A stretch of 34,236 nucleotides of DNA from Pseudomonadota bacterium. Its GTDB lineage: Bacteria > Myxococcota_A > UBA9160 > PR03. The notes beneath the pieces are model-generated. The model saw only the letters and a program-made list of their open reading frames with translations. It searched no databases and was not told the origin of the DNA. Shown piece after piece: positions 28,031 through 34,236 of the stretch. The stretch is taken from positions 1 to 34,236 of the forward strand of contig QEVM01000045.1 of assembly GCA_003576805.1 (NCBI GenBank), given 5' to 3'. A program made the translations under genes and the position numbers. Positions within the stretch are counted from its first letter, which is position 1. Each line of letters starts with the position of its first letter.

Positions 28031-29056
28031 ATGGGCGTGCGCGCTGCAGTGCTCGGCGCGGGCAGCTTCGGAAGCTGCCTCTCCATCCTGTGCGCCGACC
28101 GCGGCCACGACGTCACGCTCTGGGCGCGCGACGCCGAGATGGTCGCTTCGATCGCGCGCGAGCGGCGCAACCCGCGCTTCCTCAAGGACATCGACTTCCC
28201 TGCGGCGATCCGCCCCACGACGGATCTCGGCGAGGCGCTCGCGGACGCGGAGATGGTGATCGTCGCGGTGCCGAGCCACGCGGTCCGCGACGTGATGAGC
28301 CGGGCCGGATCGCTGATGCCGTCCGAGGCGCTCCTCGTGCTCGCGGTGAAGGGCATCGAGGAAGGCACCGGCAAGACGATGGACGCGGTGCTCGCCGAGG
28401 TGCTGCCCGCCTGCTTCGAGCCGCGCATCACGGTGCTCTCGGGGCCGTCGTTCGCGAAGGAGGTCGCGCAGCACATGCCGACCGTCGTGACCGTCGCGTG
28501 CCGCGAAGAGGCCTACGCGATCGCCGTCCAGTCGCACCTCTCGTGTCCGTGGTTCCGCTGCTACTCGGAGACCGACGTGCTGGGCGTCGAGGTCGGCGGC
28601 GCGCTCAAGAATGTGATCGCGATCGCGGTCGGCGTCTCCGACGGGCTCGGGCTCGGCCTCAACGCGCGCGCCGCCACGATGACCCGCGGGCTCGCCGAGA
28701 TCACCCGGCTCGGAGTCCGCATGGGCGCGAACCCGCTGACCTTTCTCGGCCTCTCGGGAATGGGCGACCTCGTTCTCACTTGCACCGGCGACCTCTCGCG
28801 CAACCGCCGCGTCGGCCTCGCGCTCGGCCAGGGCCGCAAGCTCCCCGAGATCCTCGAGGAGATCGGCGAGGTCGCCGAGGGCGTGCGCACGACCTACGCC
28901 GCCTGCGAGCTCGCGGGCAAGCTCGGCGTCGAGCTCCCGATCGCGCAGGGCGTGAAGCTGCTGCTCGACGGCGCGGTCGACCCGCGCGACGGCGCGCGCT
29001 TGCTGCTCACGCGGCAGCTCCGCGGCGAGCGCGATTGGAACTACCCCGCGAAATGA
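28031..29056 (+). CDS. gpsA: Glycerol-3-phosphate dehydrogenase [NAD(P)+]
   Basis: A 341-residue cytoplasmic enzyme reducing dihydroxyacetone phosphate to sn-glycerol-3-phosphate for phospholipid synthesis. Seen: N-terminal Rossmann motif VLGAGSFGSCL (residues 7-17; family usually GSWGTA), VIVAVPSHAVRDV, SGPSFAKEVA, the catalytic Lys193 in GGALKNVIAIAVG, and LSGMGDLVLTCTGDLSRNRR. Length is typical. I chose the ATG at 28031; an in-frame GTG at 28022 is possible, and neither has a strong ribosome site. Phe for Trp in the first motif is a mild variant. The gene stands alone, divergent from nuoA. Confidence 0.96.
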   Translation: MGVRAAVLGAGSFGSCLSILCADRGHDVTLWARDAEMVASIARERRNPRFLKDIDFPAAIRPTTDLGEALADAEMVIVAVPSHAVRDVMSRAGSLMPSEALLVLAVKGIEEGTGKTMDAVLAEVLPACFEPRITVLSGPSFAKEVAQHMPTVVTVACREEAYAIAVQSHLSCPWFRCYSETDVLGVEVGGALKNVIAIAVGVSDGLGLGLNARAATMTRGLAEITRLGVRMGANPLTFLGLSGMGDLVLTCTGDLSRNRRVGLALGQGRKLPEILEEIGEVAEGVRTTYAACELAGKLGVELPIAQGVKLLLDGAVDPRDGARLLLTRQLRGERDWNYPAK

Positions 29057-29060
29057 CCTC

Positions 29061-29149
29061 GTGGGTCGCCGCTCGCCTGCGGCTGCGGGGGTGCATCGCG
29101 CTTGCATGCACGACCGCGAGCCTTGTGGGGTCGCCGCTCGCCTTCGGCT
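29061..29149. repeat. Two direct REP-like repeats flanking a small hairpin, 3' of gpsA
   Basis: A 24-25 bp sequence occurs twice: at 29061-29084 and 29125-29149, differing at two sites. Its core TCGCCGCTCGCCT-CGGCT can fold on itself (GCCGC with GCGGC in the first copy). Between them GTGCAT (29091-29096) and ATGCAC (29106-29111) form a 6-bp inverted repeat. A similar core, TCGCCGCTCGC followed by AGCGGC, occurs at 27825-27840 upstream of gpsA. The rest of the 29057-29292 gap shows nothing recognisable. Short interspersed repeats of REP type fit best. Confidence 0.5.
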
Positions 29150-29292
29150 CGCTACGCGGGAAACGGGCTTCGCGCCGCTAGGGGAAGTGGCGATTCATTA
29201 GCGGAGGGCGGATATCCCCCGCGGGCTGCTGACTCGTGGGGCGGGGAATGTCACTCTGCGGCCGTGCTCGAGTGGGTGGAGGGATCTCCTCG

Positions 29293-30159
29293 ATGAGGCA
29301 TCGACGGCACGCGCGCGCGATCGCGGCGGCGGGGCTCGCGTGGGCGGCGTTCACGGCGACCGGTTGCATGACCAAGACGATCCGCACGCCGGTCTTCGAG
29401 GAGAACTTCGTCGAGGTGTACCTGCGACACCAGGAGCGCATGGGCAGCGCCGTCGACGCCGGCTTCTCGCACCCGGTCACCGTCGCGCCGGTGCGCATCA
29501 CCAACATGCTCGCGCGCATCGAGGTGCGGAAGGAAGGCGACAAGGAGCGCCAGCCCGCGATCCCGACCAACCATCTGTACCCGGTCGGCGAAGGCATCTC
29601 GCGCGCGCTCGCCAAGGCCGACCCGACCCAGGAAGTCGTGGTGATGGCCAAGGAGCGCAAGCGCAGCATGGGCATCTTCACGCAGGACTTCCTGACGAGC
29701 CTGCTCGTGTGGGCGCAGGACGACAAGCTCTACATCAAGATCGGCCAGCTCGACTCGCCGCTCTCGAAGAACCCCAACGACAGGATCCCGGAGCCGAAGC
29801 GCGACGAGATCGTCGGCAAGAGCCGCGTCGTGCCGAGCGAGGGCATCAACGCGGAGAACGTGCAGCTCGTCAGCGCCAACTGGCGCGACCCGCTCTTCAA
29901 GGACTCGGGCGTGATCTCCGTGCGCGCCGGCGGCAAGGTCGTACGCCGGACGGTGTTGATGGACAGCGGCGAGGAGTCCTCGATCCCCGCCGCGCCGCAG
30001 ACGGGCGCGCCCGTCCCGCCCGAAGGCCTCTCGCCCGAAGCGCTGCGCGCGCTCGCCGACCTCGAGGACGAGCGCCGCCGCGGGCAAGTCACCGAAGCCG
30101 ACTACCAGTCGAAGCGACGGCAGATCCTCGCGGGCGAGACGCCGGCCGCGAGCCCGTAG
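29293..30159 (+). CDS. Lipoprotein with C-terminal SHOCT-like segment
   Basis: A 288-residue exported lipoprotein of unknown function. Signal: Arg/His-rich start, hydrophobic IAAAGLAWAAF, then Cys25 in TATGC, a lipobox. The mature part has a beta-rich domain (TRPVF-like start, then VTVAPVRITNMLARIEVRKE) with no recognised active site. Residues about 250-285 (LADLEDERRRGQVTEADYQS, then KRRQIL) match the short SHOCT pattern: two amphipathic helices joined by a G-x-(I/V)-T-E turn. ATG at 29293 has GGAGGG some 12 nt upstream, a little far; a start at 29236 would bury the signal. It is flanked by large gaps and stands alone. Confidence 0.8.
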   Translation: MRHRRHARAIAAAGLAWAAFTATGCMTKTIRTPVFEENFVEVYLRHQERMGSAVDAGFSHPVTVAPVRITNMLARIEVRKEGDKERQPAIPTNHLYPVGEGISRALAKADPTQEVVVMAKERKRSMGIFTQDFLTSLLVWAQDDKLYIKIGQLDSPLSKNPNDRIPEPKRDEIVGKSRVVPSEGINAENVQLVSANWRDPLFKDSGVISVRAGGKVVRRTVLMDSGEESSIPAAPQTGAPVPPEGLSPEALRALADLEDERRRGQVTEADYQSKRRQILAGETPAASP

Positions 30160-30268
30160 CGCGCGCCTTCCACGGCGCCGCGTGCGCGTCGCCTTCCGCC
30201 GCGCTGCGCATCGCGTTGGCGCGCGCTCAGCCCCGATTTGCGAATGGCGCGATGACGGCGCTTCCGTA

Positions 30269-30345
30269 ACCTACCGGGTCCCCCGGGTACCTACCTAGGG
30301 CTCGGGCGACGCCTCGAGAGCTGCGCGCTCTCGCCTAGCCCGAAG
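30269..30345 (+). other. Structured intergenic region upstream of the flippase/sulfatase-fold gene
   Basis: Two structures lie in the 232-bp gap (30160-30391). First, ACCTACCGGG (30269-30278) is followed closely by CCCGGGTACCTACC, giving interleaved direct and inverted copies. Second, GGGCT (30298-30302) pairs with AGCCC (30337-30341), enclosing GAGAGC (30316-30321) and GCTCTC (30327-30332) with a 5-nt loop. The second hairpin ends about 50 nt before the ATG at 30392, so it may be in the mRNA leader. It has no T-tract, so it is not a canonical terminator of the upstream lipoprotein gene. No known riboswitch was recognised. Confidence 0.4.
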
Positions 30346-30391
30346 TGCCCCGTGGATCGCCGAACGGTCCACCATCGCCCGAGGTGCCCGG

Positions 30392-33300
30392 ATGCTGATT
30401 CTCGTCGAGATCCTCGCGGTCGCGCTGGTCGCGCTCGCGGTGTCCCGCCTCGCGCCCGAGCCGTGGCGCGGCCGCCTGCTGAACGTGCTGAAGGCGTGGG
30501 TGACGGTGCGCGCCTTCTGGCTGCTGCTCGATCACCAGGTGAAGATGGAGCCCGACCAGATCGAGGCGCTCCACCTGACGGGCAAGGTGCCCGAGGGCAC
30601 CACGCACATCGCGGCCTGGCGGCTCATCTGGGCGCAGATCGGGCTCATCGAGGCGAGGACGTTCTGGACCTTCGTGCTGCTCTCCGCAGCCGTGAAGTTC
30701 GTCGGCATCCTGTCCTCGATGTACCGCTGGCAGGTGCTGCTGCGCGGCCAGCGCATCGAGCTGCCGTTCCGCCACATCTTCGGCTCGTTCCTGATCGGGC
30801 GCTTCATCGGCACGTTCCTGCCGAGCACCGCGGGCCTCGACGGCTACAAGCTCTACGACGCCGCGCGCTTCAGCGGCAAGACGGTCGAGGTGACGGCGAC
30901 CACCGCGCTCGAGAAGGTGCTCGGCGTCTTCGGCATCTTCCTCTCGTTCCTGGTCGCGCTGCCGTTCGGCATCAAGATCTTCGGCGAGAACGGGCCGATG
31001 GTCGCCGCGATCACCGTGCCGCTCTCGCTCGGGCTGATCGGCGCGCTGCTCGTCGTGCTCTGGTTCCCGGGCCTCGTGCAGTGGCTGCTGACGCACCTGC
31101 CGATCCCCGGCCGGGCGCGCCTCGAAGGCGTCGTGCTGCGCATCTCGAATGCGGCGGCCGCGTACCGCGACAAGAAGACGCTGGTGCTGCTCGCGCTCGG
31201 GCTCTCGTTCGTCGTGCACTTCACGACCGCGGCGATGTACTACTTCACCGCGCTCGCGATCGGCGCGCAGAACGCCGAGTTCTGGCCGATCGCGTTCGGC
31301 TCCTCGATCCAGATCTTCGCGACGGTCGTGTCGCCGTTCACGATCGCGGGCGCCGGCATCCGCGAGGCGGCGCAGTACGTGCTGCTCTCGAACCAGATCG
31401 GCGCGGCCGCGGCGATCGTGTCGGCGGCGCTCGGCTTCTGGGCCGCGGAGGCGCTGACGCTGCTCGGCGGCGTCTTCTGGTGGATCCGCCCGTCCCACTA
31501 CCGGCCGGCGTGGTGCCGCGTGAACGGACGGCAGGTCGACTACGACGAGGCCGCGCGCGCGGCCGTCGCGCTCGAGACCGAGGACGACCGGCGCCGCCAC
31601 GCCGCGCGGCCGGCCGCCGACGTCCCGAGCTTCGCGACGCGCGTGCGCATCGCGGCGAGCGCCGGCTTCGGCGCGGGCGCCCTCGCGGGCTTGCTGATCG
31701 GCGTCGTCGAGGCGTTCGTGATCGCGCAGGAAGGGCTCGGCTCCGACTCCCAGGTGCTCTGGTACGGACCGCTCGTGTACGCGGCGCTGCTCGGTCTCGC
31801 CGGTCTCGCGGGCGGCGTCGCGCTCTCGGTGCTGCCGATGGAGCGGCGCGAGATCCGCGGCTGGGTCGCGAGCCTCGCGTGGATCGCGCTCGGCGTCGGG
31901 CCCGCGCTGCTGATCGCGCTCTTCCGCATCCGCCGTGACGTCTTCCACGAGCAGATGCCGCCGCTGCCCGTGCTCGCCGCCGTGCTCGGCGTCGCGGGCC
32001 TGCTCGTGCTCTTCTTCTTCCTGCTCGGCCCGCGCGTCTTCTCGGGCCGCGTCGGGCGCGTGGCGGGCGCGCTGCCCGCGCTCGTCGCGATGGCGCTCGT
32101 CGCGGGCGGCGGCGCGCTCGTCGGCCGCGCGCTCTACCCGTCCGCTCCGCCGCCGCCAGCGCCGCCGGTCGCGCCCGCCGCGCTCGCGGACAAGCCGAAC
32201 CTGCTGCTGATCGTGATCGACACGCTGCGCGCGGACGTGCTGTCGTGCTACGGCGGGCCGATCGAGGCCAAGGCGATCTGCGGCGTCGCGGAGGACGGCG
32301 GCACCGTCTTCACCGGCTTCTCGCACGCGTCGTGGACGAAGCCGTCGTTCGCGTCGCTGCTGACGTCGACCTTGCCGTCGACGCACAACACGATGGCCAA
32401 GACCGCGACGCTGCCGCAGGACCTCGAGCTGGTCAGCGAGGCGCTCCAGAAGCACGGCTACGCGACGGGCGGCATCGTCGCGAACATCAACCTCGCGCCG
32501 AGCTTCGGCTTCGAGCAGGGCTACGACGAGTACCACTACCTCTCGCCCGACTACCTGTTCGGCGCGGAGGAGTCGTCGTCGAAGCTCATCTTCTACCAGA
32601 TCGGCCGCAAGGTGGCGCTCAAGGTGAAGCCCGGGCACCGCGTCTCGGACTACTACCAGAACGCGGAGACCGTGACGGGCGTCGCGAGCGACTGGCTGAC
32701 GCGCCACAAGGACTCGCGCTTCTTCCTGCTGCTCCACTACATGGACCCGCACGACCCGTACTTCGCGCACCCGTACCGCGGCGAGGCGATCGCGCGCGTC
32801 GAGGCGGAGAACCCGGATCCCGCGCTCGCGGGCCGCATGCGCGAGCTCTACGACGAAGAGGTCCGCTACACCGACGAGTGGATCGCCGAGCTCGAGGCGC
32901 ACCTGCGCTCGCTCGGGCTGTGGGACGACACGATGATCGTGATCACCGCCGACCACGGCGAGGAGTTCTTCGAGCACGGCGGCTGGTGGCACGGCAAGAC
33001 GCTCTACGAGGAGCAGATCGCGGTGCCGATGCTGGTCAAGTGGCCGAAGGGCCGCGTCGAGGCGCCCGCGCGCGTCGACGACCACCCGGTCCGCCACAAG
33101 GACGTGGCGCCCACCCTGCTCGCGCTGGCGGGCGCGCCGGTGCCGCCCGGCATGCAGGGCAAGGACCTCGCCGTGCCGTACGAGCAGCGCAGCGAGACCG
33201 AGCGCCTGCACTACGCCGAAGAGGACCACGAGGGCAACGTGCTGCGCGCGATCCGCACCAAGGACTGGAAGCTGATCGAGGCGAACGCGGGCAACCCGCG

Positions 33301-33526
33301 CGGGCTGCCCGAGACGGAGCTGTTCGAGATCCTCGCGGACCCGCACGAGAAGCAGAACGTCGCGCACGCCCGGCCGGAGAAGACCGCCGAGCTGCGCATC
33401 CACGCCGAGGCGCAGCGCCAGGTCGCCGCCAGCCAGGCCGTCGAGGGCGGCGCGCAGGCCAAGCTCTCGAAGGAAGAGTGCGAGAAGCTGCGCGTGCTCG
33501 GTTACGTGCAGGACTGCGGGGGCTGA
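30392..33526 (+). CDS. Fusion of a lysyl-PG-synthase-like flippase domain and a sulfatase-fold enzyme
   Basis: A 1044-residue multipass membrane protein. Residues 1 to about 380 resemble the flippase-like UPF0104/LPG-synthase membrane domain (VKFVGILSSMYRWQVLLRGQ, GRFIGTFLPSTAGLDGYKLY, SPFTIAGAGIREAAQYVLL). About 420-590 add more helices and a Pro-rich linker. From 600 a sulfatase/alkaline-phosphatase-superfamily domain follows: LLLIVIDTLRADVL (Asp610), TADHGEEFFEHGGWWHGKTL, and KDVAPTLLALAGAPVP. At the nucleophile site the sequence is SWTKPSFASLLTS: Thr649 replaces Cys/Ser of C/S-x-P-x-R, and Phe653 replaces Arg, so formylglycine formation is not expected. A Thr nucleophile occurs in phosphotransferase members of the superfamily. 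Role inferred: modification of a lipid-linked or envelope substrate. ATG 30392 has GAGGTG upstream. Confidence 0.88.
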   Translation: MLILVEILAVALVALAVSRLAPEPWRGRLLNVLKAWVTVRAFWLLLDHQVKMEPDQIEALHLTGKVPEGTTHIAAWRLIWAQIGLIEARTFWTFVLLSAAVKFVGILSSMYRWQVLLRGQRIELPFRHIFGSFLIGRFIGTFLPSTAGLDGYKLYDAARFSGKTVEVTATTALEKVLGVFGIFLSFLVALPFGIKIFGENGPMVAAITVPLSLGLIGALLVVLWFPGLVQWLLTHLPIPGRARLEGVVLRISNAAAAYRDKKTLVLLALGLSFVVHFTTAAMYYFTALAIGAQNAEFWPIAFGSSIQIFATVVSPFTIAGAGIREAAQYVLLSNQIGAAAAIVSAALGFWAAEALTLLGGVFWWIRPSHYRPAWCRVNGRQVDYDEAARAAVALETEDDRRRHAARPAADVPSFATRVRIAASAGFGAGALAGLLIGVVEAFVIAQEGLGSDSQVLWYGPLVYAALLGLAGLAGGVALSVLPMERREIRGWVASLAWIALGVGPALLIALFRIRRDVFHEQMPPLPVLAAVLGVAGLLVLFFFLLGPRVFSGRVGRVAGALPALVAMALVAGGGALVGRALYPSAPPPPAPPVAPAALADKPNLLLIVIDTLRADVLSCYGGPIEAKAICGVAEDGGTVFTGFSHASWTKPSFASLLTSTLPSTHNTMAKTATLPQDLELVSEALQKHGYATGGIVANINLAPSFGFEQGYDEYHYLSPDYLFGAEESSSKLIFYQIGRKVALKVKPGHRVSDYYQNAETVTGVASDWLTRHKDSRFFLLLHYMDPHDPYFAHPYRGEAIARVEAENPDPALAGRMRELYDEEVRYTDEWIAELEAHLRSLGLWDDTMIVITADHGEEFFEHGGWWHGKTLYEEQIAVPMLVKWPKGRVEAPARVDDHPVRHKDVAPTLLALAGAPVPPGMQGKDLAVPYEQRSETERLHYAEEDHEGNVLRAIRTKDWKLIEANAGNPRGLPETELFEILADPHEKQNVAHARPEKTAELRIHAEAQRQVAASQAVEGGAQAKLSKEECEKLRVLGYVQDCGG

Positions 33527-33529
33527 GCG

Positions 33530-34236
33530 TCACCCGAGGCGCGGCGGCACGCGCCAGCGCACCAGCGCGAGCAGCGCGAGGAAGAGCAGCGTCAGCGCGG
33601 CGAACGGAACCAGCACGTCCTCGATGCCGGCGCCGCGCAGCACGAGCCGGCGCAGCCCGATCTGGTACCAGCGCAGCGGCAGCACGCCGCCGAGCTGGCG
33701 GATGCCGTCGGGCATGAGCTGGTAGGGGAACATCACGCCCGAGAGCACGAAGGACGGCAGGATCACGAACACGGTGAGGAACACCGCCTGCGCGCTGGTG
33801 CGCACCAGCGCCGAGACCAGCACGCCCACCGAGAGCGACGCGAGCACGAAGGGCAGCGTCAGCGCGCCGAGCGCGAGCCAGCTCCCGCGCGGCCAGATGC
33901 CGAAGCCGAGGCCCGACACGACGATCGCGAAGGTCAGCACGTAGTAGCTGATCGCGACGAACGGCAGCAGCTTGCCGAGCACGATCTCGAGCGGCGTCGT
34001 CGGCAGCGCGAGCGTCGCCTCGTAGGTGCCGCTCTCGCGCTCGCCGACGAGCCCGAGGCTCGACGCCGAGAAACACAGATTGGTGAGCAGCATGCCGGCG
34101 AGCGCCGAGAGGAAGAAGTCGCGGTCGCGCAGCGCCGCGTTGAACCAGAAGCGCGGGCGCGCGGCGAGCGGGCCGTCGGCCGGCGCGAGCGCGGGCCGGT
34201 CGGCGCGCCGCGCGGGCACGCTGCGCCCGGTCGGGT
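33530..34236 (-). CDS. ABC-2 type transporter permease, N-terminus cut by right edge
   Basis: About 235 C-terminal residues of an ABC-2 family inner-membrane permease (YbhR/YbhS/DrrB-like), which with an ATPase exports drugs, polysaccharides or lipids. Seen: RPRFWFNAALRDRDFFLSAL, then GERESGTYEATLALPTTPLE (the conserved E-x-G-T-x-E segment), and five hydrophobic segments, including SFVLSGVMFPYQLMP, common near the last helices. The frame is open to the right edge, and relatives have some 370 residues, so about 130 N-terminal residues lie outside. A GTG at 34219 is not a convincing start. The stop is 3 nt from that of the convergent flippase/sulfatase-fold gene. Confidence 0.88.
   Translation of the reverse strand, partial: PTGRSVPARRADRPALAPADGPLAARPRFWFNAALRDRDFFLSALAGMLLTNLCFSASSLGLVGERESGTYEATLALPTTPLEIVLGKLLPFVAISYYVLTFAIVVSGLGFGIWPRGSWLALGALTLPFVLASLSVGVLVSALVRTSAQAVFLTVFVILPSFVLSGVMFPYQLMPDGIRQLGGVLPLRWYQIGLRRLVLRGAGIEDVLVPFAALTLLFLALLALVRWRVPPRLG

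Noticed and set aside
29180-29290. Possible tRNA-like fold upstream of the SHOCT lipoprotein
   Set aside because: No acceptor stem, T-loop or anticodon arm in correct register could be made from the sequence.

Overview
The window is very GC-rich and densely packed, and the gene content is bacterial and Gram-negative. It has two PEP-CTERM-type sorting tags, a protein ending in calcium-type DGDG repeats plus a CGLG/hydrophobic/RRR tail, lipoproteins, an MltB-type lytic transglycosylase, a multihaem c-type cytochrome, and a 14-subunit-type complex I operon. Together these suggest an uncultured member of the deltaproteobacterial grade (Myxococcota, Desulfobacterota or Binatota-like). That placement is an inference from protein style; there is no rRNA or other phylogenetic marker here.

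Left part (1-4180, all minus strand): the N-terminal part of a multihaem cytochrome c running off the left edge, then, in transcription order, an MltB-like lytic transglycosylase lipoprotein, a PEP-CTERM secreted protein of unknown function, and an AKR13-like aldo/keto reductase. A strong nested inverted repeat lies between the reductase and the cytochrome.

4336-8484 (plus strand): a compact run of nagB, a 2OG-Fe(II) oxygenase, an alpha/beta hydrolase and a cytochrome P450, with 4-7 nt overlaps at two junctions. The P450 appears to lack the segment that normally carries helix C. A LuxR-type regulator with two HTH domains faces it (8427-9662, minus).

9838-16978: a 1286-residue secreted beta-propeller/PKD protein with a C-terminal anchor-like tail; a Tat-lipoprotein PhoD-type phosphatase translationally coupled to a PEP-CTERM protein; and a small YebE/TerB-like membrane protein.

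16975-27779 (minus): the complex I operon, in transcription order nuoA-E-F-G-H-J-K-L-M-N, nearly all genes overlapping or touching. nuoB, nuoC, nuoD and nuoI are absent. These encode the subunits that bind quinone and carry the terminal iron-sulphur clusters, so they must lie elsewhere, or the complex is unusual.

27780-34236: gpsA flanked by repeat-like intergenic sequence, a SHOCT-tailed lipoprotein, a structured intergenic region, a large flippase-like/sulfatase-fold fusion whose nucleophile position is Thr rather than Cys/Ser, and an ABC-2 permease cut by the right edge. No tRNA, rRNA, CRISPR array or insertion sequence was seen.
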